Below are positions 8,114 to 17,326 of a stretch of DNA of 64,000 nt, piece after piece; position 1 is the stretch's first letter, and each line of letters opens with the position of its first letter. A program made the translations under genes and the position numbers. Source of the DNA: Tenacibaculum todarodis (GTDB lineage Bacteria; Bacteroidota; Bacteroidia; Flavobacteriales; Flavobacteriaceae); contig NZ_CP018155.1 in assembly GCF_001889045.1 (NCBI RefSeq), forward strand, positions 248,001 through 312,000, in the 5' to 3' direction. The notes under the pieces are model-generated. The model had not been told where the DNA came from, searched no databases, and saw only the letters and a list, made by a program, of their open reading frames with translations.

Positions 8114-8641
8114 TTATTTAAGCATTACTCTTAATTCGTTCAAACAATTTCTATTTCTAGTTTTTACAGTTCCTAACGGAATCTCTAAGTTCTCAGAAGC
8201 TTCTTTTTGTGTAAAACCTTTAAAATAAAGTAATTCAATCAATTTTTTACAGGTGTCTTTAAGCTTTCCTACAAAGTTTTTAATACCAATTGCATCAGTA
8301 CTATTGTCTAAACTATCATGTGTCTCTAATATATCTACGAAAATATTGGCATCAAGGTTTTTAGAATTGTTCTTAAAATTTTTAGAACGTGTTTTATCTA
8401 TAGCAGCATTTCTTGCAATATTAATAATCCAAGTAAAAAATCTACCCTTTTTTGCTGAATATGTATCTGCGTTATTCCAAGCTTTTATAAATACATCTTG
8501 GGTAACTTCTTGCGCTAATTCTTTGTCTCTTAAGATGTTGAAAATAACTCCAGATACACTGTCGTTATACATTTCGTAAAGGGATTCAAAAGCTTTTACG
8601 TTTTTGTTTTTAAATTGAACTACAAGTTCTTCTAATTGCAT
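8114..8641 (-). CDS. ECF-family RNA polymerase sigma factor
   Basis: 175 residues, normal length for an ECF sigma factor. Region 2 is visible at about 10-75 (FESLYEMYNDSVSGVIFNIL, LAQEVTQDVFIKAWNN, GRFFTWIINIARNAAID) and region 4 at about 125-172 (LIELLYFKGFTQKEASENL, PLGTVKTRNRNCLNELR helix-turn-helix). With the RskA-like partner directly downstream this resembles SigK/RskA pairs. Its likely targets include the neighbouring DUF4331/TPR/TonB run, which lacks an obvious TAnnTTTG box before its first gene; that assignment is an inference. Confidence 0.9.
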   Translation of the reverse strand: MQLEELVVQFKNKNVKAFESLYEMYNDSVSGVIFNILRDKELAQEVTQDVFIKAWNNADTYSAKKGRFFTWIINIARNAAIDKTRSKNFKNNSKNLDANIFVDILETHDSLDNSTDAIGIKNFVGKLKDTCKKLIELLYFKGFTQKEASENLEIPLGTVKTRNRNCLNELRVMLK

Positions 8642-8697
8642 TATTGTTGTTTTTAAGAGTTTCCTAATATACTTAAAATTATGTTAATGTTATACGG

Positions 8698-9273
8698 TTA
8701 CCAATTACTTCTAGATTTTATATTATTAGTACAAAATTTAATAATTTCATTTAAACGTTTTAGGCGAGTTGCTTCTCTTTTAGCTTGTTTTAACCAATAC
8801 AAATAGCTCTTTTTATAACTTGGTGCAAAGTTTTGATAATTTTTAAAAGCGACTTTATTTTTATCAAATTCTATTTGTAAGTCTTGAGGAATAATTAGTT
8901 TTTCTACATCATCTAAAGCAGTCCACGAACCATTTTGTTTTCCGGTTTTTATAATTTCTAATCCACTTTTGTGCATTAATTTATTTGCGGATAATTCTAT
9001 AATGTATTTTTTATTGAGGGCACTCCAAACACTTTTTGGATTTCGTTTACAGAAATATTGTCTTCGTTTTCCGTTGCCTAAACTTTTTACGGTGGAATCT
9101 ATCCAACCAAAACAGAGTGCAACTTTTACGGCTTCTTCCCAACGCATAGATTCCTCTATGTTTTCTACTTTATAAAAAATAAGGTAAATTCCTTCGGATG
9201 AAATATGATTTTCTGAAAGCCATTTTCTCCATTCGATATCATTTTTAAAATAGAGTTCTGGTTTTTCTGACAT
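8698..9273 (-). CDS. YdeI/OmpD-associated family protein
   Basis: 191 residues. Recognised by the N-terminal block FKNDIEWRKWLSENH, the EEAVKVALCFGWIDS motif (about 45-59), and RRQYFCKRNPKSVWSALNK (about 67-85). The C-terminal part holds the basic FAPSYKKSYLYWLKQAKREATRLKR region typical of the family. Family members have been linked to bacteriocin protection and to stress, but no activity is established. The start codon overlaps the stop codon of the M28 peptidase gene (TAATG at 9271-9275), so translation is probably coupled. Confidence 0.82.
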   Translation of the reverse strand: MSEKPELYFKNDIEWRKWLSENHISSEGIYLIFYKVENIEESMRWEEAVKVALCFGWIDSTVKSLGNGKRRQYFCKRNPKSVWSALNKKYIIELSANKLMHKSGLEIIKTGKQNGSWTALDDVEKLIIPQDLQIEFDKNKVAFKNYQNFAPSYKKSYLYWLKQAKREATRLKRLNEIIKFCTNNIKSRSNW

Positions 9274-10598
9274 TATCGCATAATTTTATTCGGAAAAACA
9301 ACTACACTTTCATGTCCATTTTTTCCTACAGCAGCAACTCCAAAAAAGAAATTATCAATTACAATTCCTTCTAAAGTAAATTCAGTAGCTTCAACATATC
9401 TAGAATTGTCCCAAGTTGGACTGGTTGTATCTCTCCAATATATTTTATAACCTTTTGCTCCTTCAACTTTACTCCACTTTAGTTTAGCTGATGCTTGCAC
9501 AATTCCGCCAATTGCAACTTCTTTTGGCGCTTCTGGAGCCCAAGCTAAAGAAGCTAAGTTAATTGCATTTACAGCCGTTAATTTTTTAGCATAACCAAAG
9601 TTAACATGCTCAAAAGTATCTCCGTATTTTATGCCGTTTTCGGTTCTAATATCTTGATGTTGTTGTGTGTAATTTTCATGCGCTTCCATAATTCTAATTC
9701 CGGCGAAGCCTAAATCGTTAAAAGGTCTGTGATGACCACCACGACCAAAACGATCTAATCTATAAATCATCATAGGATTCATTTCTGGCATATACGTTTT
9801 TGTGTTTTTGTGAATATATCTCGCTAATTGACGTGAAATTCCGTCAACTTCTCCACCATAAAAACGACGCATTTTTCGTTGTCTTTCTGTTTCGTTTGCA
9901 GGAACAGGTTCACTAAATATCCTAAAAGCTCTGTTGTCAATAACACCATCAACTCCGGTAATATTTCCAATCATATCATTGTTTAAAACACCAATTATTT
10001 CCCAACCTTTTTCTTTTGCGTATTTTGCTAAACCAGCGCCACCAAAAAGACCTTGTTCTTCACCAGATAAGCCAACATAAATAATGCTGCTTTCAAATTT
10101 GTATTTACTTAAAACTCTTGCAGCTTCAATAGTTCCTGCCATTCCAGAAGCATTGTCATTTGCTCCAGGAGCATCTGTTTTAAAATCCATGGTATCACTT
10201 GCGCGCGAATCTATATCACCACTCATAATAACAAATTTGTTTGGGTATTTTGTTCCTTTTTGAATTGCAACAACATTTACAATCCAAGCATCATGTGGAA
10301 CTCTTCTGTTACCTTCTTTGGTTACAAAATCCTTTTGGTAAAACGTATTGATACAATTGTTGCAATTGGTAGAAATTTTATCGAATTCCGATTTTATCCA
10401 ACGACGAGCAGCACCAATTCCACGAGTGTTTGAGACCGTATCAGAAAAGGTGTTTCTGGTTCCGAATTCTGTTAATGTTTTTATATCCGCTTTAATTCTT
10501 TCCGAAGAGACAGCATTTATAATGTCGTAAATTTTAGCATCGGTTTGTGCTATTAATGTAGAGGTAATTACTAAAAATAGGAGTGTAAGTTTTTTCAT
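9273..10598 (-). CDS. Secreted M28-family metallopeptidase with C-terminal FnIII-like domain
   Basis: 441 residues with a signal peptide ending near LIAQ (18). The M28 zinc site is visible as GANDNASG (Asp148), SGEEQGL (catalytic Glu180 and ligand Glu181) and NNDMIG (Asp208). At the first ligand position, where M28 enzymes normally have G-H-x-D-S, this protein reads GDIDS (Asp128), so an Asp replaces the usual zinc-binding His. Residues from about 355 form a fibronectin-III-like module (AKLKWSKVEGAKGYKIYWRD). Role: release of N-terminal amino acids from peptides outside the cytoplasm, inferred. Co-transcribed with the YdeI-like gene downstream. Confidence 0.85.
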   Translation of the reverse strand: MKKLTLLFLVITSTLIAQTDAKIYDIINAVSSERIKADIKTLTEFGTRNTFSDTVSNTRGIGAARRWIKSEFDKISTNCNNCINTFYQKDFVTKEGNRRVPHDAWIVNVVAIQKGTKYPNKFVIMSGDIDSRASDTMDFKTDAPGANDNASGMAGTIEAARVLSKYKFESSIIYVGLSGEEQGLFGGAGLAKYAKEKGWEIIGVLNNDMIGNITGVDGVIDNRAFRIFSEPVPANETERQRKMRRFYGGEVDGISRQLARYIHKNTKTYMPEMNPMMIYRLDRFGRGGHHRPFNDLGFAGIRIMEAHENYTQQHQDIRTENGIKYGDTFEHVNFGYAKKLTAVNAINLASLAWAPEAPKEVAIGGIVQASAKLKWSKVEGAKGYKIYWRDTTSPTWDNSRYVEATEFTLEGIVIDNFFFGVAAVGKNGHESVVVFPNKIMR

Positions 10599-10628
10599 TT
10601 GTAAAAATTAGAGTTTAAAAGTACAAAA

Positions 10629-10660
10629 AAAACCTCTTTAAAGATTTCTAAAGAGGTTTT
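10629..10660 (-). terminator. Terminator of the DUF885 gene
   Basis: AAAACCTCTTTA (10629-10640) pairs with TAAAGAGGTTTT (10649-10660); the minus strand continues into a T run, as expected after the DUF885 gene that stops at 10681. Confidence 0.75.
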
Positions 10661-10680
10661 TATGATGTTAAAATTATAGA

Positions 10681-12468
10681 TTACTTTGTTGAAGCAATCC
10701 AGTTATCAATTTTGTTTTCTAATAAAGCTAAAGGAATACAACCAGTTTCTAAAACTTGATTGTGGAATTCTCTAATGTCAAATTTATTGCCTAATTGCTT
10801 TTTAGCTTTTGCACGTAATTCGCGTATTTTTAATTGCCCAATTTTATATGATAAGGCTTGTCCTGGATTTGCCATATAACGTTCAATTTCCGAAATAATA
10901 CTTGCTTCGCTTTCTGCTTCATTGTCTAAAGAATATTGAATTGCTTTTTCTCGAGACCAACCTTTTGCATGGATTCCTGTATCTACAACTAACCTAATTG
11001 CTCTGTGCATTTCCATCCCTAACATTCCAAAATATTGATATGGATCTGTGTATAAGCCTAATTCTTTTCCTAAGTTTTCTGTATATAAAGCCCAACCTTC
11101 ACCATAAGCACTGTACCATAATGTTTTTCTGAAATCTGGTAAGTCTTGATTTTCTTGCGTTAATGAAATCTGGTAATGATGTCCAGGAATTGCTTCGTGT
11201 AAAAACAACGCTTCGTCAGAAAACACATTGTATTTTGAAGCATCAGGAATTGGTGTGTAAAAAACACCAGGTCTTGTTCCGTCTAAAGAACCAGGATTGT
11301 ATTCTGCACTTGCAGATGCTTCTCTAAACTTTTCGGTTTGTTTAACTACAAATGGAGTTTTGGGTTTGTTACCGAATAATTTTTCTAATTGCGGCTTCAT
11401 TTTTTCATGAATCGTATTAAAATTATCGATAATCTGTTTTGGAGTTGTATAAGGCATTAATGCTTGATTTCCACGAACGTCATTAAAAAACTCCTTTAAA
11501 GTTCCCTTAAATCTAACTTCTTTTTTTACTTTTTTCATTTCAGCTAAAATTCGAGAAACTTCTCTTAAGCCAAGTTTGTGAATTTCGTCAGCAGACATGT
11601 TTGTAGTGGTGTAATTTTTTATAGCATGCCTGTAATACGCCATTCCGTTGGGAATTGAAGAGATACCGCTACTTTTTCTACCTTCTTGTAAATATTTTGT
11701 AGTTAAAAAAGTGTGCATAGAGTTGAAAATAGGAATCAACTTATCATCTAACATGTTGGTATACTTTCTTGTCAATCCCTTTTTTTCATCAGCAGAAAAA
11801 CTATCTGGAAAATTATTTATAGGCGAGTAGAATAAGTGTTCTGTAGTTTTTGTTTTTGCCAAACCTTTAAACTGTGGAATTACCTTTTTAATTAATGAAG
11901 TTGGTAATACATATCCTTCTTTTGCTCCTTGGCGCATGTTTTTAATAGCAGTTTGCATCCAACTATAAAAGCCATTTAACCTACCTAACCAATTTTCATA
12001 ATCTTGTACAGTTTTAAATGGTTGCGCGCTACTTCCGCTTGCTAATTGTCCCATTGTTAAATTGATGGTCCACATTTGGTTTATTGGCATTAAAGCATCG
12101 TTTTTAAAGCTATTTTGCGCTAAAGCCATATCGCAATCCCAATCTAAAACAGCTTTACTCATTTGCTGGCTTTCCGTTAAAGCATCGTCTTTAAAGTTCT
12201 CTAGTTTTGTTTTGTAATTAGTGTAAAAATCTTTGGTTGCTAGTTTGTATTCCTTAGAGATTGTATTAGGAAATTGATCGTTAAAACGATTGTCTCCAGC
12301 ATAGGTTGCATTAATTGGATTCAGTTTTAACTTACCTTCGTTATACTCTTTTAAAAGCTGATTAAATTCAGTGTTTTCTGAAACTGTTTTTGCTTCATTT
12401 GATGTTTCATTTTTACAAGAAACAAGTACTAATGAAATTGCAAAAATTGATAGAAGTATTTTTTTCAT
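10681..12468 (-). CDS. DUF885 lipoprotein, putative metallopeptidase
   Basis: 595 residues, the normal DUF885 length. Lipoprotein signal with LVLVSC, lipidated Cys at 18. The family motif HEAIPGHH is at 424-431, giving a probable HExxxxH zinc site; further downstream EGWALYTENLGKELG and the REKAIQYSLDN region fit DUF885. These proteins are regarded as carboxypeptidase-like enzymes of the M3-related zincin type. Anchoring to the envelope suggests peptide scavenging together with the neighbouring M28 and S9 peptidases. A TATATTTG box lies upstream at 12492-12499 on the minus strand, but its -33 partner is unclear. Confidence 0.85.
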   Translation of the reverse strand: MKKILLSIFAISLVLVSCKNETSNEAKTVSENTEFNQLLKEYNEGKLKLNPINATYAGDNRFNDQFPNTISKEYKLATKDFYTNYKTKLENFKDDALTESQQMSKAVLDWDCDMALAQNSFKNDALMPINQMWTINLTMGQLASGSSAQPFKTVQDYENWLGRLNGFYSWMQTAIKNMRQGAKEGYVLPTSLIKKVIPQFKGLAKTKTTEHLFYSPINNFPDSFSADEKKGLTRKYTNMLDDKLIPIFNSMHTFLTTKYLQEGRKSSGISSIPNGMAYYRHAIKNYTTTNMSADEIHKLGLREVSRILAEMKKVKKEVRFKGTLKEFFNDVRGNQALMPYTTPKQIIDNFNTIHEKMKPQLEKLFGNKPKTPFVVKQTEKFREASASAEYNPGSLDGTRPGVFYTPIPDASKYNVFSDEALFLHEAIPGHHYQISLTQENQDLPDFRKTLWYSAYGEGWALYTENLGKELGLYTDPYQYFGMLGMEMHRAIRLVVDTGIHAKGWSREKAIQYSLDNEAESEASIISEIERYMANPGQALSYKIGQLKIRELRAKAKKQLGNKFDIREFHNQVLETGCIPLALLENKIDNWIASTK

Positions 12469-12508
12469 TTTGAGTTGTAATTGATTTTACACAAATATAC
12501 AAAACAAA

Positions 12509-12536
12509 AAACCTCTCTGTTTTCACAAAGAGGTTT
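12509..12536 (-). terminator. Terminator of htpG
   Basis: AAACCTCT (12509-12516) pairs with AGAGGTTT (12529-12536); on the minus strand it is followed by a run of T. It lies between htpG and the DUF885 gene and overlaps the latter's promoter region. Confidence 0.6.
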
Positions 12537-12546
12537 ATAATTTATC

Positions 12547-12622
12547 TGTCATTGCGAGGAAGAATGACGTGGCAATCTTTTTAATTTTAATTGACAGATT
12601 GCTTCGTTCCTCGCAATGATGT
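12547..12622. repeat. Palindromic CATTGCGAGG-family repeat
   Basis: Begins with CATTGCGAGGAAGAATGACG and GGCAATCT and ends with AGATTGCTTCGTTCCTCGCAATGA, so the two arms form an imperfect hairpin. The same family occurs at 31585-31658, 58641-58873, 59170-59448 and 60659-60736, and inside hsdS. Confidence 0.8.
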
Positions 12623-12625
12623 TTA

Positions 12626-14539
12626 TTACTTAATTAACTCGTAAGAACGTTTAATAAAGTTTGTTAACTCTTCTCCATGTAATAGGTTTTGAGATAATTT
12701 TGCTAAATCAAAAGCTTGCGTAGTTAAACGTTTTTGATCTTCTTCATTTGCGTTTAAAATATCAGAAACTAACGGGCTGTTTGTATTTACCACTAAATTA
12801 TACATTTCTGGTAAATTACCCATTCCCATCATTCCGCCACCGCCACCAGACGCTTGCATTTCTTTCATTCTACGCATAAATTCTGGAACCGTAATTAAGA
12901 ACGGAGAAGCAGCAGAATCCATAGCTTCTAATTGAACTGTATAGCTTTTGTTGTTTACAGCACCTTCAATAACTGGTTTTAATTTCTCTTTTTCTTCATC
13001 AGAAAGTTTAGAGATAACCGTTTCGTCTTTCTTAATTAAATTATCAATAAAATCTGCATCTACACGTGTAAACTGAATTTTAACATCGCCAGAAGTTTCT
13101 AATTTCTGCATTAAATGAGAAATAATTGGAGAATCTAATAACAATACTTCATAACCTTTTGCAGTTGCATCTTGTATATAGCTGTGTTGTGCTTCTTTGT
13201 TAGATGCATATAAAATAACGTGATTTCCGTCTTTGTCAGTTTGTGTGTCTTTTGTTTTTTCAATCAACTCATCAAACGTAAAGTACGTATCTGCAACTGT
13301 TGGATATAAGGCAAATTTCTTCGCTTTGTCAAAGAATTTATCTTCAGACAACATTCCGTATTCAATAATTACTTTAATATCGTTCCATTTAGTTTCAAAA
13401 TCTGCTCTGTCTTTTTTGAAAAGAGAAGCTAATTTATCAGCTACTTTTTTAGTAATGTAACCCGATATTTTCTTAACAGCTCCATCTGCTTGTAAACCAG
13501 AACGAGAAACGTTTAATGGAATGTCTGGAGAATCAATAACACCTTTTAACATCTGTAAAAAGTCTGGTACAATTCCTTCAACATTATCAGTTACATATAC
13601 TTGGTTTTGATACAATTGGATTTTGTCCTTTTGCATGTCTAAATTCTGAGATAACTTAGGGAAGAATAAAATTCCTGTTAAGTTAAACGGATAATCTACA
13701 TTTAAATGAATGTGGAATAAAGACTCTTCAAACTGTGTTGGATACAATTCTCTGTAAAAATTTGTATAATCTTCATCCGATAAATCTGCAGGAGCTTTTG
13801 TCCAAGCAGGTTCTGTATTGTTTATAATTGCGTCTACTTCAATTTGCTTGTGAGGTTCCGTAGTTTCTTTACCTTCAGCATCTGTTGTAGTTTTTGGTGT
13901 AAAATCTGGATCGTTAACTTGCTTAGTTCCAAATTTAATTGGCACTTGGTTAAAACGATTGTATTTGTTTAATAAACCACCAATTTTACTTTCTTCTAAA
14001 AATTCTAAAGAATCTTCTGCAACGTGTAAAATAATTTCGGTTCCTCTGTCAGTTTTGTCGTGTGCTTCTAAAGTAAATTCTGGAGAACCGTCACAAGTCC
14101 AATGTGCAGCAGGTTCGTCTTTAAAAGATTTTGTAATTAACTCAACTTTATCAGCAACCATAAAAGCAGAATAAAAACCAAGACCAAAGTGTCCAATAAC
14201 ACCTGTTTCGTTTTTATCATCTTTGTATTTATCTAAAAATTCTTCGGCTCCAGAAAATGCAATTTGGTTGATGTATTTTTCAACTTCATCAGCCGTCATT
14301 CCTAAACCTTGATCTTTAATAGTTATGGTTTTAGCCTCTTTGTTAATGCTAATTTCAATTTTTGCATCGCCTAACTCGGTTTTTGCTTCACCAATAGAAA
14401 TAAGGTGTTTTAATTTTGTAGTTGCATCTGTTCCGTTAGAAATTAACTCACGTAAGAATATTTCGTGATCAGAATACAAGAATTTTTTAATCAGTGGAAA
14501 AATATTTTCTACTGATACATTAATATTTCCTTTTGCCAT
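12626..14539 (-). CDS. htpG: Molecular chaperone HtpG (Hsp90)
   Basis: 637 residues, full length. N-terminal GHKL ATPase domain with FLRELISNGTDA, DQGLGMTADEV and GVIGHFGLGFYSAFMV; middle domain with IDSPDIPLNVSRSGLQ; C-terminal dimerisation domain after an insert of glycines and methionines (SGGGGGMMGMGN, about 572-583). Cytoplasmic ATP-dependent chaperone for stress-damaged proteins. Upstream the minus strand has GTCA/TGAC dyads and a TGG-N10-GA arrangement (14583-14622) that resembles the region upstream of clpC, pointing to common stress control. Confidence 0.97.
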   Translation of the reverse strand: MAKGNINVSVENIFPLIKKFLYSDHEIFLRELISNGTDATTKLKHLISIGEAKTELGDAKIEISINKEAKTITIKDQGLGMTADEVEKYINQIAFSGAEEFLDKYKDDKNETGVIGHFGLGFYSAFMVADKVELITKSFKDEPAAHWTCDGSPEFTLEAHDKTDRGTEIILHVAEDSLEFLEESKIGGLLNKYNRFNQVPIKFGTKQVNDPDFTPKTTTDAEGKETTEPHKQIEVDAIINNTEPAWTKAPADLSDEDYTNFYRELYPTQFEESLFHIHLNVDYPFNLTGILFFPKLSQNLDMQKDKIQLYQNQVYVTDNVEGIVPDFLQMLKGVIDSPDIPLNVSRSGLQADGAVKKISGYITKKVADKLASLFKKDRADFETKWNDIKVIIEYGMLSEDKFFDKAKKFALYPTVADTYFTFDELIEKTKDTQTDKDGNHVILYASNKEAQHSYIQDATAKGYEVLLLDSPIISHLMQKLETSGDVKIQFTRVDADFIDNLIKKDETVISKLSDEEKEKLKPVIEGAVNNKSYTVQLEAMDSAASPFLITVPEFMRRMKEMQASGGGGGMMGMGNLPEMYNLVVNTNSPLVSDILNANEEDQKRLTTQAFDLAKLSQNLLHGEELTNFIKRSYELIK

Positions 14540-14582
14540 TTTATATGTGTTTTTTTAATTTAGTATTTATGATTAGTGAATA

Positions 14583-14622
14583 GTCAAAAAAAATACCAAA
14601 GGTCATTTTGTGACAAGATGAC
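14583..14622 (-). promoter_or_regulatory. Dyads and -24/-12-like promoter upstream of htpG
   Basis: Read on the minus strand: TGTCA repeats and the inverted pair GTCA-N5-TGAC (plus-strand 14602-14614, with another TGAC at 14619-14622), then TGGTAT-N5-TTGAC (14598 to 14583). The GG-N10-G spacing matches sigma-54 promoters (TGGCAC-N5-TTGCA), but the -12 GC is GA here. The clpC upstream region has a similar layout. Confidence 0.4.
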
Positions 14623-14629
14623 ATAAAAA

Positions 14630-14656
14630 AAACCACTCTTAAAATAAGAGTGGTTT
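14630..14656 (-). terminator. Terminator of the S9 peptidase gene
   Basis: AAACCACTCTTA (14630-14641) pairs with TAAGAGTGGTTT (14645-14656); a T run follows on the minus strand. Confidence 0.8.
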
Positions 14657-14676
14657 GATTGATTATTTTAATAAAA

Positions 14677-17115
14677 CTAGTTCTTCATTTTATTATTATT
14701 AAAATTAAGTGTTTCTTTATTTTTTACGTATTTCTCTAACCACTGATCTTGTTCCCAAAGCATGTGCATAATAGATTCTTTTGCTCTATATCCATGACTT
14801 TCTTTAGGTAGCATTACCAATCTAACAGTTGCTCCTAAGCCTTTTAAAGCATTAAAATAACGCTCGCTTTGTAGCGGATATGTCCCTGAATTATTGTCTG
14901 CTACTCCGTGAATTAATAACAATGGGGTTTTCATTTTATCTGCATGCATAAAAGGAGACATGTTATAATAAACATTTGGCGCTTCCCAATAACTACGTTC
15001 TTCACTTTGAAAACCAAATGGAGTTAGTGTTCTGTTATAAGCACCACTTCTAGCAATACCTGCGGCAAAAAGATTGGAATGAGATAGTAAATTTGCGGTC
15101 ATAAATGCACCATAACTATGTCCTCCAACAGCAACTTTATTTCTATCTATATAGCCTAAATTATCAACTGCGTCAATTGCAGCTTTGGCATTACCTACTA
15201 ATTGTGTGCGAAACTTATCATTAGGCTCATTGGTTCCTTCTCCAACAATTGGGAAAGCAGCATCATCTAAAACAACATATCCTTTTGTAATCCAGTAAAT
15301 TGGAGAACCCCAATATGGATAGATAAATTCATTTGGATTTGCTGTGCTTTGAGAAGCGCTTGCTTTGTCTTTAAATTCTCTTGGATAAGCCCATAATATC
15401 ATAGGATATTTTTTCCCTTTTTCATAGTTAAGTGGTAAGTATAGTGTGCCTTCTAAATCTAATCCATCATCACGTTTATAACTAATAACACGTTTGTTTA
15501 CATCTGTTAAACTTTTAAATGGGTTTTTAAATGCAGTTATAGGTTTAAGGTTTCCATTTTTTAAATTTCGAATATAATAATTAGGATATTCCGTTTGCGA
15601 TTCAATTCGAACTAATATCTCACCTTTTTTCATATTGATAGCTGAACTCAATGTTTCAAGTTTATCAGTATATTTAGATTGATACAAACGATTATTTTTA
15701 TTAGTTTTTAAACTGTATTCATCTACAAAAGGAAATTGTCCTTCTTTAGTAAATCCATCACCCATTAAAAAGAGTTTATCGTCTTGTATGTCTAATGTGT
15801 ACTTACCAAATTTGTTTTTAGTGGTAACAAAATTTCCGGGATCACTGTAAACATCTTGATAACTTCTGTCTGAAATTATTTTAGCTTCGCTGTTAGCATC
15901 CGAAGGGTTAAATAAATATGTTTTAGTATTTCTAGTATTCCACCAATAATCGTAAGCAACAGCTATTTTATCATTTCCCCATTGTATTCCTGAGAAACGT
16001 TGTTTGGTTTTTAAAATTAATTTTGGATTACTATTAAAAGGCGCATTTAGTTCATAAACAGCGTCTCTATATTTAACTTTAATTTCTGGATCACCACTAT
16101 CTAAAGCTTCTGCCCAAAATAAGGTTGCAGGTTTGTCTGATCTCCAGTTCATATTACGTTTTCCTTTTCTCGTAGCCATAAAACCTTTTGGTCTTACTTC
16201 ATCTAAAGAAACTTTATTTACAGTTTTTACAAGATTTGCATTTAAGTCATAAACGCTACTTTCACTAGGAAAACGAGAGTAGGTAACTAAGTAAGAAAAC
16301 GGACGTTTTATTTTAGTAACCATTACAAAGTTTCCATCTGGAGAAAAACTAATTCCTCTATACATATCCGTTGGTAGAAAATTTTCGACTTTACCATTAA
16401 TTGATACTTTTTTTATTTCTGAAGATGCTAATTGTTGAAAATTCAATTCATCATTTGGTGTTTTTAATAAATCTTGATAGGTTCTGTTTTGAGCTTTAGA
16501 ACCATTACTTACCGAAACTGTAGGTCCGTTTGGTATTGCTGTAGCTGTATTTATTAAAGGTTTTCTATTGCTAGGCAATGTTTTAATTAATAGGTGTTTA
16601 TTGTCTTTAAACCAATTAATAGTGCTTCCCATATTCGCATTAATATTTGCTTCGGTAATTTTAGTTGCATTACCGTTATAAATATTAACAACCCATACTT
16701 CTACTCCTGTTTTTGTGGTGTTTAAGCATGCCATCATACTTTGATCAGGTGACCAAGAAAATCCAGACAAGCGAGGGTTTTCTGGTAAATTTGTTACTTG
16801 TTTAGCATCTTTACTTCCAGTTTTTTTAACCTTTAAATTTGTGTAGAAAGTGGTTCTACTTCCTATATTGGTAACAGGGTTAATTCTCAATCCCGCCAAA
16901 CGTAATTCAGTTTCAGAAAGTTCTGCGATAGATTTATATTGATTTCTGTAAAGAAGAACCATGTTTTCACCTTTACTGTCAATTTGTACTCCAGGAGCTA
17001 AATCTACATCTGCCAAATCTAAAATTTCTTTAGAAGGCTTTTGATAGGATAAATTTTCTTGAGCAAACGAAAAGCTCGCTAAGAATAAAACGATTAATAG
17101 AATTTTTGTCTTCAT
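14677..17115 (-). CDS. Secreted S9-family (prolyl oligopeptidase-type) serine peptidase
   Basis: 812 residues with a signal peptide (MKTKILLIVLFLASFSFAQ). The N-terminal two thirds form a beta-propeller-like WD/PD40 region (SGFSWSPDQSMMACLN, ISFSPDGNFVMVT). The C-terminal alpha/beta hydrolase carries the catalytic serine in GGHSYGAFM, aspartate in LLIHGVADNN and histidine in PKESHGYR. Such enzymes cleave short peptides after proline or other small residues, here likely in the periplasm. Together with the M28, DUF885 and M14 proteins in this window it indicates a peptide-degrading lifestyle. Single-gene transcript by its own terminator. Confidence 0.92.
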   Translation of the reverse strand: MKTKILLIVLFLASFSFAQENLSYQKPSKEILDLADVDLAPGVQIDSKGENMVLLYRNQYKSIAELSETELRLAGLRINPVTNIGSRTTFYTNLKVKKTGSKDAKQVTNLPENPRLSGFSWSPDQSMMACLNTTKTGVEVWVVNIYNGNATKITEANINANMGSTINWFKDNKHLLIKTLPSNRKPLINTATAIPNGPTVSVSNGSKAQNRTYQDLLKTPNDELNFQQLASSEIKKVSINGKVENFLPTDMYRGISFSPDGNFVMVTKIKRPFSYLVTYSRFPSESSVYDLNANLVKTVNKVSLDEVRPKGFMATRKGKRNMNWRSDKPATLFWAEALDSGDPEIKVKYRDAVYELNAPFNSNPKLILKTKQRFSGIQWGNDKIAVAYDYWWNTRNTKTYLFNPSDANSEAKIISDRSYQDVYSDPGNFVTTKNKFGKYTLDIQDDKLFLMGDGFTKEGQFPFVDEYSLKTNKNNRLYQSKYTDKLETLSSAINMKKGEILVRIESQTEYPNYYIRNLKNGNLKPITAFKNPFKSLTDVNKRVISYKRDDGLDLEGTLYLPLNYEKGKKYPMILWAYPREFKDKASASQSTANPNEFIYPYWGSPIYWITKGYVVLDDAAFPIVGEGTNEPNDKFRTQLVGNAKAAIDAVDNLGYIDRNKVAVGGHSYGAFMTANLLSHSNLFAAGIARSGAYNRTLTPFGFQSEERSYWEAPNVYYNMSPFMHADKMKTPLLLIHGVADNNSGTYPLQSERYFNALKGLGATVRLVMLPKESHGYRAKESIMHMLWEQDQWLEKYVKNKETLNFNNNKMKN

Positions 17116-17326
17116 AAGTATTTGGTTTTCATTAAGTTGGTTTTAGTGAAGATAAAGATAATGAAAAAGAATACGTTTCTATAATATTCTTGTAAAATGA
17201 AATGTTAATGTTTTTAAACTAAAGTATATAATATTATAACTTATATTAAAGAAAGACTTTTGTTAAGATGATATATTCTCACTTATTTTTTAGCTAATTT
17301 TAGCATCAAGTAATTATTTTTGATTT

